Positions 25,110-34,230 of a DNA stretch of 64,000 bases are shown piece after piece. Numbering within the stretch: position 1 is the stretch's first letter; each line of letters begins with the position of its first letter. The notes below the pieces were generated by a model. That model was not told where the DNA came from and did no database searches. It saw only the letters and a list, made by a program, of their open reading frames with translations. The DNA comes from Clavibacter michiganensis (lineage in GTDB: Bacteria; Actinomycetota; Actinomycetes; Actinomycetales; Microbacteriaceae). The stretch covers positions 496,001 through 560,000 of the forward strand of contig MDHJ01000001.1 of assembly GCA_002150995.1 (NCBI GenBank), given 5' to 3'. Both the position numbers and the translations under genes were made by a program.

Positions 25110-25985
25110 TCAGTACCCGCCGGTGCCGTACATCTGCAGGCTGGTGGTGAAGGCCTCCACGGCCTTGACGATGGAGACGAACGCGACGATGACGATGAGC
25201 CCGATCCAGAGCCAGACGGGCGCGAGCGCGTTGGCGGGGGAGCCGGGGATGCGACGGCGGACGACGATCGACCGGCCGATCAGGTAGACGCCGCCTGCGA
25301 CGGGGATGAACGCCCACGCCCAGTGGAACGGCCGGACGACCCCGCGGCGCGTGAGGTCGCGGTGGTCGAAGTAGGCGAGCGCCACGGAGGCCGCCCACAT
25401 GAGGAACTGCACGAGGCTGCTGAGCGCCGAGGCGACGGCGACGTCGGGCCGTGGACCACGCGCGCCCATCTCGAGCGCGGCACGGTAGTCGACGGCCAGC
25501 GCGAGGAGGATCGAGATCACCGGCAGCGCCGCGAGGATCCACACCGCCCAGGTGAAGGGGGAGGTGCCCGCGGGCGCCTGCGGCGGCGGGGTGGGCGCGG
25601 CGTAGGCCGGCTGCGCGTACCCGGCCTGCGAGTACGGCTGCTGGCCGGACGGCTGCTGCGAGTAGGGCTGCTGGCCGGACGGCTGCTGACCGGACGGCTG
25701 CTGACCGTACGGCTGCTGCGAGTACGGCTGCTGCGCCGCCTGCGGGCTGACGGGCGACGAGACCGGCGGCACGTGGGCGGTGGCGGGAGCTGCCTGCTCC
25801 GGATCGCGGCCCGCTTCCGTCGAGGACGACGTCGCGGCGGAGGAGGCAGCGGGGCTCGCCGCGGCCGGGACGTCCGTCAGGTGGTCCGTCCACCGCGTGC
25901 CGTCCCACCAGCGCAGGCGGTCGGATCCGGCGGGGTCCGCGTACCATCCCGCGGGCGTGGAGGGTGTTCCGGTCGAGTCAGTCAC
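25110..25985 (-). CDS. DUF2510 domain membrane protein with Gln/Pro repeats
   Basis: 291 residues from a GTG with AAGGAG 5 bases upstream. The N-terminal DUF2510 motif is PAGWYADPAGSDRLRWWDGTRWTDH at 11-35. A Ser/Ala linker and seven five-residue repeats of the QQP(Y/S)(S/G) type follow. The C-terminal half has four hydrophobic segments. In actinobacteria this architecture marks membrane proteins whose DUF2510 part probably binds a partner; the function is unknown. Confidence 0.85.
   Translation of the reverse strand: MTDSTGTPSTPAGWYADPAGSDRLRWWDGTRWTDHLTDVPAAASPAASSAATSSSTEAGRDPEQAAPATAHVPPVSSPVSPQAAQQPYSQQPYGQQPSGQQPSGQQPYSQQPSGQQPYSQAGYAQPAYAAPTPPPQAPAGTSPFTWAVWILAALPVISILLALAVDYRAALEMGARGPRPDVAVASALSSLVQFLMWAASVALAYFDHRDLTRRGVVRPFHWAWAFIPVAGGVYLIGRSIVVRRRIPGSPANALAPVWLWIGLIVIVAFVSIVKAVEAFTTSLQMYGTGGY
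25629..25733 (-). repeat. In-frame 15-base tandem repeat (QQP-type pentapeptides)
   Basis: Seven degenerate units inside the DUF2510 gene encode Gln-Gln-Pro-(Tyr/Ser)-(Ser/Gly). Unit number may vary between strains by slippage. Confidence 0.8.
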
Positions 25986-26204
25986 GAGTGCTCCTTGCGA
26001 GGTGCGGCATGCAGGTGGGGCGTCGGACGCGCGCGGGCACGGACGCTGGAGGTCACACTACCCACGTCGGCCTGGACCCGGGCCGACGGACGCGGCCCCC
26101 GTCCACGGCGCCGCGGGCCGCCGCGGGAGGCCCCGATCACGTAGCCGCGCGCCGCCGCGCGCGGCCTCCGTCCGCGTCCCGGGAGCCGCCGCGCGAGGCC
26201 CCGT

Positions 26205-28684
26205 TCACGTCGCCGGGAGCCGCCGCGCGAGGTACGGCGCGGTGCGGCTGCCGGCCGTGTCCGCGACCTCCCGCGGGTGCCCTGGGCGACGATCCGGCCG
26301 CCCTGGTCGCCGCCGGACGGGCCGAGGTCGATCACCCGGTCGGCGTCCGCGACCACGTCCATCTCGTGCTCGACGACGACGACCGTGTTGCCCGCATCGA
26401 CGAGGCCCTGGAGCTGGCGCAGCAGGAGCACGACGTCCGCCGGGTGCAGCCCCGTGGTCGGCTCGTCGAGCAGGTAGAGGGTGTGGCCGCGGGGCGCCCG
26501 CTGCAGCTCGGTGGCGAGCTTGATCCGCTGGGCCTCGCCGCCGGACAGCTCGGTCGCGGGCTGGCCGAGCCGCAGGTAGCCGAGGCCCACGTCGCGGAGC
26601 GTCGCCAGGGCGCGCTCGGCGAGCGGCACGTCCGCGAGGAAGCCGTGGGCCTCGTCGACCGTCATCGCCAGCACGTCGGCGATGGACCGGCCGCGGTACT
26701 CGACCTCGAGCGTCCCCGGCTCGTACCTGGCGCCGTGGCAGGTGGGGCACGGCCCGTACGACCCGGGCAGGAAGAGGAGCTCGACCGTCACCGAGCCCTC
26801 GCCCTGGCACGTCTCGCAGCGCCCGCCCGCCACGTTGAAGGAGAAGCGGCCGGCGCCGTAGCCGCGGGCGCGCGCCGCGTCGGTGGCGGCGTACGTGCGC
26901 CGGACCGCGTCGAAGAGGCCCGTGTAGGTGGCGAGCGTCGAGCGCGGGGTGCGGCCGATGGGGCGCTGGTCGACGGACACGAGCCGGTCCACCGCCTCGG
27001 CGCCCTCGACGCGGGCGATCCGCGCGGCTCCCGACGCGTCGTCGTCGCCGTCCGCCTGCTCGACGACCACGCGGTCGGGCGCGAGGGAGGCCCGCAGGAG
27101 GTCGGGGAGGACGCGGCTCACGAGAGTCGACTTGCCGGATCCGGAGACGCCCGTCACGGCGACCATCACGCCGAGCGGGATCTCGACGTCGAGGTCGACG
27201 AGGTTGTGCAGCGTCACTCCCGTCGCGCGGATGGTGCCGGTGGGCGTCCTGGGGGTCCGGGCGGCGCGCGGCGGCGCGAGGTCGGGGAACAGGTGGGGGC
27301 GGGTCGCGGAGGCCTCCACCTCGCGGAGGCCGTCGACCGGGCCGCTGTAGACCACGGATCCGCCCGCCTCGCCGGCACCCGGGCCGACGTCCACGATCCA
27401 GTCGGCCTGCCGCACGACGTCCATGTCGTGCTCCACCACGAAGACCGAGTTGCCGGAGTCGCGCAGCTGCGCGAGCACCTCGAGCAGCGGCTCGGCGTCG
27501 GCCGGGTGGAGGCCGGCCGACGGCTCGTCGAGCACGTAGACGACGCCGAACAGGCCCGACCGCAGCTGCGTCGCGAGCCGGAGCCGTTGCATCTCGCCGG
27601 GCGACAGCGTGGTGGTGACGCGGCCGAGGCTCAGGTAGCCGAGGCCGAGGTCCACCAGCACGGCGAGGCGCGCGACGAGGTCGGTGGTGATGGTGACGGC
27701 CACGTCGCCCATGCCCGGGGCGGGTGCGATGGCGGCGGCCAGGTCCGCGAGCGTCAGCGCGTTGAGCTCCGCGATGCTGCGGCCGGCGAAGGTCACCGCG
27801 AGCGCCTCGGGCGTGAGCCCGCTGCCGCCGCACCGCTCGCACGTGCCCGAGACCATGTGCGCGAGCGCCGCCTCGCGCAGGCGCGGGCTCGCGGAGTCCG
27901 CGAGCGTGTGCAGCACGTAGGAGCGGGCGCTCCAGAAGCGGCCGTTGTACGGCTTCGCCACGCGGTCGCGCTGCGGGGTGATCTGCACCACCGGCTGCTC
28001 CTCGGTGAAGAGGATCCATTCGCGGGCGTCCCGCGGCAGGTCCCGCCAGGGGACGTCGACGTCGTGGCCGAGCGCGATCGTGATGTCGCGGAGGTTCTTG
28101 CCCTGCCAGGCGCCCGGCCACGCGGCGATCGCGCCGTCGCGGATGCTGAGCGACTGATCCGGCACGAGCGAGGCCTCCGTGACGGTGTGCGCGACGCCCA
28201 GGCCGTGGCACACGGGGCACGCGCCCGCGGCGGTGTTGGGGGAGAAGGCATCGGAGTCGAGCCGGCCCTGGCCGGCCGGGTAGGCGCCGGCGCGGGAGAG
28301 GAGCATCCGCAGCGAGTTGGAGAGCGTGGTCACCGTGCCGACGGTCGACCGCGTGCTGGGCGCCCCGCGGCGCTGCTGGAGCGCGACGGCGGGCGGCAGC
28401 CCGGTGATGCTGTCGACGTGCGGGGTCTGCTCCTGCCGGATGAGGCGGCGCGCGTACGGCGCGACCGACTCGAAGAAGCGGCGCTGCGCCTCCGCGTACA
28501 CCGTGCCGAAGGCGAGGGACGACTTGCCCGAGCCGGAGACGCCGGTGAACGCGACGATGCGGTCGCGCGGGATGTCGACGTCCACGTCGCGGAGCGTGTT
28601 CTCCGCCGCCCCGCGGACCCGGACGAAGCCGTCGGCGCGGTCGTCGGTAGCGGATGCGGGCGGGGTCGTTCCGGTGGGAGGCAC
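26205..28684 (-). CDS. UvrA-like ABC ATPase (short UvrA paralogue), 3' end frameshifted
   Basis: About 826 residues. Two ABC domains: Walker A GVSGSGKSS near residue 49 and GVSGSGKST in the second half; signatures LSPGEMQRLRLATQL and LSGGEAQRIKLATEL. Zinc-finger Cys pairs are CPVCHG, CERCGGSG, CETCQGEG and CPTCHG. It is shorter than housekeeping UvrA (about 950), matching UvrA2-like paralogues tied to drug or stress tolerance. As written, the frame runs on to 25982 because the G run at 26275-26277 seems one base short; restoring it gives the normal C-terminus ending PYLARRLPAT at 26205. The GTG start at 28684 follows TAGGGT by 7 bases. Confidence 0.88.
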
Positions 28685-28691
28685 CTGCTCG

Positions 28692-28697
28692 ACCCTA
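28692..28697 (-). promoter_or_regulatory. -10 element (TAGGGT) for leaderless UvrA-like mRNA
   Basis: On the minus strand TAGGGT ends 7 bases before the GTG start at 28684. Confidence 0.55.
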
Positions 28698-28738
28698 TGC
28701 GGGTCGGCGGACGTCGGCGCACCGGCCGGCAGCGGGGC

Positions 28739-28758
28739 GCGCTCGGGCGCCCGAGCGC
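28739..28758. terminator. Perfect 20-base palindrome downstream of a small gene
   Basis: GCGCTCGGGC followed directly by its complement. It lies about 40 bases past the stop of the minus-strand 70-residue gene, in a GC-rich gap. It may be a terminator or a protein-binding site. Confidence 0.45.
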
Positions 28759-28795
28759 GACCGGCCGCATCGCCCGACCGGCCGCCCGCGCGGGA

Positions 28796-29008
28796 TCAGC
28801 CGAGCGCGCGCCGGGCCTCGAGGAGGGTGGGGAAGTCGCCCACGTCGCGTCCGAGGCGGTCGGTGACGTGGAAGCCGACGCCCCACCGCTCCTCGGACAT
28901 GCCGGCGAACTCGTCGCCGCGTCGGGCGACCCAGAGGCCGGCGGCGACGGGGGACCAGCTGATGCCGGGCACGTCGGTCTGGCCGGGTGCGGTCTGTGTG
29001 AGAGCCAT
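28796..29008 (-). CDS. Small conserved protein, function unknown
   Basis: 70 residues from ATG 29008, preceded by a strong AAGGAGGAG site. It contains ISWSPVAAGLWVARRGDEFAGM and WGVGFHVTDRLGRDVGDFPTLLEARRAL, a compact beta-rich protein with no Cys and no membrane segment. A TACATT hexamer about 80 bases upstream may be the promoter. I do not recognise the family, but the ribosome binding site and codon use support a real gene. Confidence 0.65.
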   Translation of the reverse strand: MALTQTAPGQTDVPGISWSPVAAGLWVARRGDEFAGMSEERWGVGFHVTDRLGRDVGDFPTLLEARRALG

Positions 29009-29191
29009 GGCTCCTCCTTCTCGCGGCTCGTCGTCGAGCCCGCGCTGTCGTCCGCGTCGGGGGTGCGCGCCGCGGATCGGGTGGATGTCGAATGTATGCG
29101 CACTAACGACTAGTGGGCATTGTTCCGAGCGGATCCGCAGGAAGGCCGTCCGCGGAGCGATCCCGGGCCGGGCAGCCCGGCCTCCACGACG

Positions 29192-29233
29192 CGACAGGGC
29201 CGCCCGCGACGTGCGTCGCGGGCGGCCCTGTCG
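29192..29233 (-). terminator. Strong terminator of the sigma factor gene
   Basis: A perfect 18-bp stem with a six-base loop, just downstream of the sigma factor stop codon. It is the strongest hairpin in the window. Confidence 0.85.
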
Positions 29234-29246
29234 TCGTGCGCGGGGA

Positions 29247-30290
29247 TCACCCCCGGATGTACGTCTCCAGCTCCGGGATGCGGAGCTTCGCGAGGCACTT
29301 CTTCTCGATCTGGCGCACGCGCTCGCGGGTCACGCCCAGCTGCTGGCTCACGAACGCGAGCGAGCGCGGCTCGAAGCCGGCCAGGCCGAAGCGCATCCGC
29401 ACGACCTCGGCGTCGCGCTCGGCGAGCCCGTCGATGAGGCGCGTGACGTGCGCGGCCATGAGCTGCTGCGTCACCACGTCGATGGGCTGCGTGACGTCCG
29501 CGTCCTCGATGAGGTCGGCCATCTCGGTGTCGCCGTCACCGCCGCTGCCGCCCACGAGGACCTGCAGCGACATGGGCTCCTGCGCGCGGTCCAGGAGGTA
29601 GCGCACCTTGGTGACGGGCGTGTCCGACTCGCGCGCGATCTCCTCCATGGAGGGGTCGCGGCCGAGCTCCACCGCGAGCTCGCGCTGCACGGCGTTGATG
29701 CGGTTGATGTGCTCCACGGTGTGCACGGGGATCCGGATGGTGCGGCTCGTGTCGGCCATGCCGCGGGTGATGGACTGCTTGATCCACCACGACGCGTAGG
29801 TCGAGAACTTGAACCCGGCCTGGTAGTCGAACTTCTCGACCGCCCGGACGAGGCCCATGTTGCCCTCCTGGATGAGGTCCAGGAACGGCAGGCCGCGGCC
29901 CGTGTAGCGCTTCGCGATGCTGACGACGAGGCGCAGGTTCGCGTTCACGAGGTGCTGCTTGGCGCGCATCCCGTCCTGGGCGAGCGTCTGGAACTCGCGC
30001 CGCTCGGCGGGCGTGAGGCCGTCGCGGGTGTCGAGCACCTCCTGGGCGAGCACGCCCACCTCGATGCGGCGCGCCACGGTCACCTCCTGCTCGGCGGTGA
30101 GCAGCGGCACGCGGCCGATCTGGCGGAGGTAGTCCTTGACGGCGTCGGTGCTGGCGCCGGGGGTGACGAGCGAGGGCTCGGGGAGGTCGCTGTCCGCGTA
30201 CGGATCCACGGGGCCGACGGCCTCGATCCGGTCCAGCGCGGAGTCGGTGGTGGTGTCGGAGGCCGTCGGCCTGGTCGGTGTCATCGTCAT
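29247..30290 (-). CDS. sigB: RNA polymerase sigma factor, SigB-like (group 2 sigma-70)
   Basis: 347 residues from ATG 30290 with GGAAGGA upstream. Regions are clear: 1.2 in DAVKDYLRQIGRVPLLTAEQE, 2 in NANLRLVVSIAKRYTGRGLPFLDLIQEGNMGLVRAVEKFDYQ and YASWWIKQSI, 3 in VHTVEHINRINAVQREL, 4 in RDAEVVRMRFGL and GVTRERVRQIEKKCLAKLR. It lacks the long region 1.1 of the primary SigA, so it is the SigB-type paralogue used in general stress and late growth in actinobacteria. SigA must lie elsewhere. Confidence 0.9.
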   Translation of the reverse strand: MTMTPTRPTASDTTTDSALDRIEAVGPVDPYADSDLPEPSLVTPGASTDAVKDYLRQIGRVPLLTAEQEVTVARRIEVGVLAQEVLDTRDGLTPAERREFQTLAQDGMRAKQHLVNANLRLVVSIAKRYTGRGLPFLDLIQEGNMGLVRAVEKFDYQAGFKFSTYASWWIKQSITRGMADTSRTIRIPVHTVEHINRINAVQRELAVELGRDPSMEEIARESDTPVTKVRYLLDRAQEPMSLQVLVGGSGGDGDTEMADLIEDADVTQPIDVVTQQLMAAHVTRLIDGLAERDAEVVRMRFGLAGFEPRSLAFVSQQLGVTRERVRQIEKKCLAKLRIPELETYIRG

Positions 30291-30604
30291 GGTGCCCGTT
30301 CCTTCCGCGCCGTCCCGGACGGCATCGTCATGCGGGCCCCTGTCCGTAGACGGGGGTCGCGGCGGGGTCCCGTGTGCCACGGGGCTCTCGCCAGGAGGCC
30401 GTTCCCGACCTCGAGCACCTAACTTAGCGTGCGATTCCTTTGGGGCCCAAACGTTCGTATACGCATGTAACATCCGGTCGGCGCCGGTCACGCGAGACCG
30501 GCCCCCACCGGTGCCCACAATCGTATTGGGGACTAATGGTTAGCGCAGGGGGTTGCGCCGGATCCTCGGCGGTTGTACATCCACCCGACACCTACACTTG
30601 ACGG
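30291..30604. other. Divergent promoter region between sigB and the cytochrome c operon
   Basis: A 314-base gene-free gap. It is AT-richer than its surroundings. It holds an inverted repeat TTTGGGGCCCAAA at 30439-30451, the nearby AT-rich GTATACGCATGTAACAT stretch, and the TACACT -10 element of the operon. The sigB promoter probably lies near the AT-rich part, but no hexamer pair stands out. Confidence 0.5.
30593..30598 (+). promoter_or_regulatory. -10 element (TACACT) for the leaderless cytochrome c maturation operon
   Basis: TACACT ends 6 bases before the GTG at 30605. No ribosome binding site precedes this start. Confidence 0.6.
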
Positions 30605-31249
30605 GTGGTCGCCTCACGAATCCATCTCGTCCGTCACGGCGAGGTGCACAACCCGCACGGGGTCCTCTACGGACGCATCCCGGGATACGGCCTCTCCGAC
30701 CTCGGCCACCGCATGGCCGACGCCGCGGCACGTGCCCTCGAGGAGAGCGGCGCACCCGTCAACCGCGTCATCGCGTCGCCCCTGCAGCGCGCGCAGGAGT
30801 CCGCCGCTCCCTGGGCCGAGCGCTTCGCCCTCGAGGTCGCCACGGACGAGCGGGTCATCGAGCCCACCAACCGCTTCGAGGGGTCCCGCTTCCCCTCGCC
30901 GGCGCGCATCGCGCGCTCGCCGCGCCTCTGGCCCCTCGTCGTCGACCCCGTGAAGCCCAGCTGGGGCGAGTCGTACCGCTCCATCGCGGCCCGCATGGCC
31001 GACGCGGTCAAGGCGGCGTACCGCTCCGTGCCGGACGGCGACGTCGTCATCGTCAGCCACCAGCTCCCCATCTGGATGGTGCACCTCTCCCTCGCGGGCG
31101 AGCGCCTCTTCCACGACCCGCGCCAGCGCCGCTGCGCGCTCTCGAGCATCACCACGGTCGAGCGCGTGGGCGACCGCTTCGTCGAGACCGGCTACCTCGA
31201 CGCGGCCGCCGGCCTGACCGACCTCGCGGTCGACACGGGGGCCGTGTGA
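30605..31249 (+). CDS. Histidine phosphatase family protein
   Basis: 214 residues from a leaderless GTG. The catalytic start is HLVRHGEVHNPHG with the RHG phospho-His motif near residue 11. SPLQRAQESAAPW supplies the next Arg, and VVIVSHQLPIWMV the late His. It is a phosphoglycerate mutase-like phosphatase with an unknown substrate. It is the first gene of the tlpA-ccdA-resB-ccsB operon, and its stop overlaps the next start (TGATG). Such a phosphatase often precedes cytochrome c maturation genes in actinobacteria; why is not known. Confidence 0.9.
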   Translation: MVASRIHLVRHGEVHNPHGVLYGRIPGYGLSDLGHRMADAAARALEESGAPVNRVIASPLQRAQESAAPWAERFALEVATDERVIEPTNRFEGSRFPSPARIARSPRLWPLVVDPVKPSWGESYRSIAARMADAVKAAYRSVPDGDVVIVSHQLPIWMVHLSLAGERLFHDPRQRRCALSSITTVERVGDRFVETGYLDAAAGLTDLAVDTGAV

Positions 31250-31859
31250 TGCGGGGCGTCCGCCGCCCGCGCCGCCTCCTCGCCGTGGCCGCGACCGCCG
31301 CCCTCGCCGCCGTGGTCCTCGCCGGCTGCGCGGAGGATCCGCTCGCCGCCCAGTACCGCAGCGGCAACAACGAGCGCTACATCGCGGGCGACGGCACCTT
31401 CACCGAGGTCCCCCGCGCGGACCGCGCCGACCCGGTCGACTTCTCCGGCACGCTCTCGGACGGCACCGAGATCTCCTCGGACGACTACCGCGGCTCCGTC
31501 ACGGTCGTCAACTTCTGGTACGCGGAGTGCCCGCCCTGCCGGCTCGAGGCGAAGGACCTGCAGGCCGCCAGCGAGGAGCACGCGCCGGACGGCGTGAGGT
31601 TCCTCGGCGTCAACACCCGCGACCAGGCGCCGAACGTCGACTCGTTCGACCGCACCTACGGCATCACCTACCCGTCCGTCCTCGACGTCGAGGACACGTC
31701 CATGCAGCTCGCCTTCGCCGGCACCATCGCGCCGAACGCCGTGCCCGCCACCATCGTGCTCGACCGCGAGGGCCGCGTCGCCTCCCGGGTGCTCGGCCAG
31801 ATCGACCCGGGCGTCCTGCGCACCCTCGTGACCGACACGGTCGCGGAGGCGGCGGGTAG
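31249..31859 (+). CDS. TlpA/ResA-family thiol-disulfide lipoprotein, 3' end frameshifted
   Basis: About 203 residues. The signal sequence ends in a lipobox (VVLAGC), so the protein should be lipid-anchored outside the membrane. The thioredoxin fold carries FWYAECPPCRLEAKDL, with the CPPC active site, and IAPNAVPATIVLD with the cis-Pro. It probably keeps apocytochrome c haem-binding cysteines reduced, like ResA, with electrons from CcdA. As written, the frame misses its stop and runs to 32040; one more G in the run at 31854-31856 puts TAG at 31857-31859, just before ccdA. Confidence 0.85.
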
Positions 31860-32600
31860 GTGGACCAGATCCAGGGGGCCCTCTCGGGCCAGCTCCTCGT
31901 CGCGGTGCCCCTCGCGCTGCTCGCGGGACTGGTCTCGTTCGCCTCCCCCTGCGTGCTCCCGCTCGTGCCCGGCTACCTCGGCTACATCGGCGGCATGGCC
32001 GAGGCGAAGGGCGGATCCGCGACGCGGCGCCGCCTGCTGATCGGCACGGCGCTGTTCGTGCTCGGCTTCTCCGCCGTCTTCGTCGTCACGACGCTCGTCT
32101 CCGCGACGGCCGGGTTCTGGCTGATGCGCTGGCAGGACCTCATCACGCGGATCCTCGGCGTCGTCCTCATCGTCATGGGGCTCGTCTTCACGGGGCGGCT
32201 CGGCTTCCTGCAGCGCGAGGTCAAGGCCTCGTGGCGCCCGGCGACGGGCCTCGCGGGCGCGCCGCTGCTCGGCGTCGTGTTCGGCATCGGCTGGGCGCCC
32301 TGCATCGGCCCGACCCTCGCGGTCGTCATCTCCATGAGCCTCACCTCCGCCGACGCGGGCCGCGGCGTCCTCCTCGGCGTCGCCTACTGCATCGGCCTCG
32401 GCGTGCCGTTCCTGCTCGTGGCCCTCGGCCTCGGCTGGATGACGCGCACCGTCGGGTTCCTCCGCCGCCACATCCGCACCGTCAACCTCGTCGGGGGCGC
32501 CGTGCTCGTCCTCATCGGCCTGCTCATGGTCTCGGGCCTCTGGTCGGCGTGGATGCTCCAGCTCCAGGGGGTGATCGCCCAGTATGTCCCGGCCATCTGA
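31860..32600 (+). CDS. ccdA: Cytochrome c biogenesis protein CcdA
   Basis: 246 residues from a GTG. Six membrane segments carry electrons from cytoplasmic thioredoxin to the outer thioredoxin-like partner. The two redox cysteines are in SFASPCVLPLVPGYLGYIGG and IGWAPCIGPTLAVV. It overlaps resB by 17 bases. The operon order phosphatase-tlpA-ccdA-resB-ccsB is the standard actinobacterial System II layout. Confidence 0.95.
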   Translation: MDQIQGALSGQLLVAVPLALLAGLVSFASPCVLPLVPGYLGYIGGMAEAKGGSATRRRLLIGTALFVLGFSAVFVVTTLVSATAGFWLMRWQDLITRILGVVLIVMGLVFTGRLGFLQREVKASWRPATGLAGAPLLGVVFGIGWAPCIGPTLAVVISMSLTSADAGRGVLLGVAYCIGLGVPFLLVALGLGWMTRTVGFLRRHIRTVNLVGGAVLVLIGLLMVSGLWSAWMLQLQGVIAQYVPAI

Positions 32601-34230
32601 CCACGTCGACTCCCCGCGGCCCGCGCCGCGCGAGGGGGCGCCCATCGCGCAGCCGAAGCTCGGGTTCCTGGGCACGCTGCGCTGGTTCTGGCGGCAGCTC
32701 ACGAGCATGCGCACCGCGCTGTTCCTGCTCCTGCTCCTCGCCTTCGCCGCGATCCCCGGATCCCTGGTGCCGCAGCGCAGCTCCGACCCGAACGGCGTCA
32801 CGCAGTTCCGGGTCGACAACCCCGACCTGTACCCGGTGCTCGACGGGCTGCAGGTGTTCGACACCTACAGCTCGGTCTGGTTCTCGTCCATCTACCTGCT
32901 GCTGTTCATCAGCCTCATCGGCTGCGTCGTGCCCCGCGCCAAGCACCACCTCGACGCGCTCCGCCAGGCGCCGCCGAAGACGCCCGCGCGCCTCTCGCGC
33001 CTCGCCGGGTACACGACGCGCACGACCACCGCGGATCCCGTCGACGCCATCCGCCAGGCCCGCGCGCTCTTGAAGCGCCAGCGGTACCGCACGGTCCTCG
33101 TCGACGACGCGTCGGCCGAGGGAGGCGTCCTGTCCGTCTCCGCGGAGCGCGGGTACCTGCGCGAGACCGGCAACCTCGTGTTCCACTCGGCCCTCGTCGG
33201 CATCCTCGTCACGGTCGGCGTCGGCGGCGGCTTCGGCTACTCCGGCCAGAAGGTCCTCGTGGAGGGCCAGTCGTTCGTCAACACGCTCTCCACCTTCGAC
33301 TCCTTCAACCCGGGCCGGTTCTTCGACGACTCGGCGCTCACGCCGTACCGCGTGAAGCTCGACGCGCTGCACGTGGAGTACGAGCAGGAGAACCCCAACG
33401 CGATCGGCCAGCCGCTCGACTTCACGGCCGACGTGACCGCCGACGTGCCGGGCGGGTCGTCCCAGGAGCGCGAGGTCAAGGTCAACGAGCCGCTCGCCAT
33501 CGGCGGCACCGACATGTACCTGCTCGGCAACGGGTACGCGCCTCGCGTGACCGTGCGGGATCCCCAGGGCACGGTCGTCTACAGCGCTGACGTCCCCTTC
33601 CTCCCGCAGGACGCGAAGCTCACCTCGCTGGGCGTCGTGAAGGTGCCGGACGGCCTGCGCGAGCAGGTCGGGATGCTCGGCTTCTTCTACCCGACCCAGG
33701 GGGCGGAGAAGGCCCCGTTCTTCTCCTCCTACCCCGACCTCGACAACCCGCTTTTGACGCTCAACGTCTACACGGGCGACCTCGGGATCGACGGCGGCGT
33801 GCCCACCTCCGTCTACACGCTCGCCACGGGCGACCTCACGCAGCTCACCGGCGGCAAGACCGGCGTCGCGTCCATCGAGCTGGCGCCGGGCCAGACGGCC
33901 GACCTGCCGGACGGGCTCGGCAGCGTCAGCCTCGACTCGGTGCCGCGCTTCGTCTCCTTCGACGTGCACCACGACCCGACGCAGGGCTGGGTGCTGCTGT
34001 TCGCGATCCTCGTGCTCGGCGGCCTGCTCACCTCGCTCTTCGTCCCGCGCCGGCGCGTGTGGGTGAAGGCGGTGCCGCAGGCCGACGGGTCCACCACCCT
34101 CGAGTACGCGGGCCTCGCGCGCGGCGAGGACCCCACGCTGGAGGCCGCGGTCGCGGCCCTGGCCGAGCGGCACGTGACCGGCCTCGAGCCGGGCCGGGTG
34201 TCAGGAGCGGAAGCTAGGCTCTCATCGTGA
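32584..34230 (+). CDS. resB: Cytochrome c biogenesis protein ResB
   Basis: 548 residues. With CcsB it moves haem across the membrane and attaches it to apocytochrome c. Three membrane segments near the N-terminus (SMRTALFLLLLLAFAAIPGSLVPQRSSDPN is the conserved first) and one near residue 480 frame a large extracytoplasmic domain. The GNLVFHSALVGILV segment carries a conserved His, a likely haem ligand. FFYPT and VSFDVHHDPTQGWVLLFAI lie toward the end. The C-terminal tail overlaps the ccsB start and holds a TAGGCT element. Confidence 0.93.
   Translation: MSRPSDHVDSPRPAPREGAPIAQPKLGFLGTLRWFWRQLTSMRTALFLLLLLAFAAIPGSLVPQRSSDPNGVTQFRVDNPDLYPVLDGLQVFDTYSSVWFSSIYLLLFISLIGCVVPRAKHHLDALRQAPPKTPARLSRLAGYTTRTTTADPVDAIRQARALLKRQRYRTVLVDDASAEGGVLSVSAERGYLRETGNLVFHSALVGILVTVGVGGGFGYSGQKVLVEGQSFVNTLSTFDSFNPGRFFDDSALTPYRVKLDALHVEYEQENPNAIGQPLDFTADVTADVPGGSSQEREVKVNEPLAIGGTDMYLLGNGYAPRVTVRDPQGTVVYSADVPFLPQDAKLTSLGVVKVPDGLREQVGMLGFFYPTQGAEKAPFFSSYPDLDNPLLTLNVYTGDLGIDGGVPTSVYTLATGDLTQLTGGKTGVASIELAPGQTADLPDGLGSVSLDSVPRFVSFDVHHDPTQGWVLLFAILVLGGLLTSLFVPRRRVWVKAVPQADGSTTLEYAGLARGEDPTLEAAVAALAERHVTGLEPGRVSGAEARLSS
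34215..34220 (+). promoter_or_regulatory. Internal -10 element (TAGGCT) upstream of ccsB
   Basis: TAGGCT ends 6 bases before the ccsB GTG and lies inside the resB 3' end. It suggests a secondary leaderless promoter for ccsB. Confidence 0.45.

Noticed and set aside
30410-30436. Iron-box-like stretch (CACCTAACTTAGCGTG) upstream of sigB
   Set aside because: Only one half-site fits the DtxR pattern; the other half does not pair.
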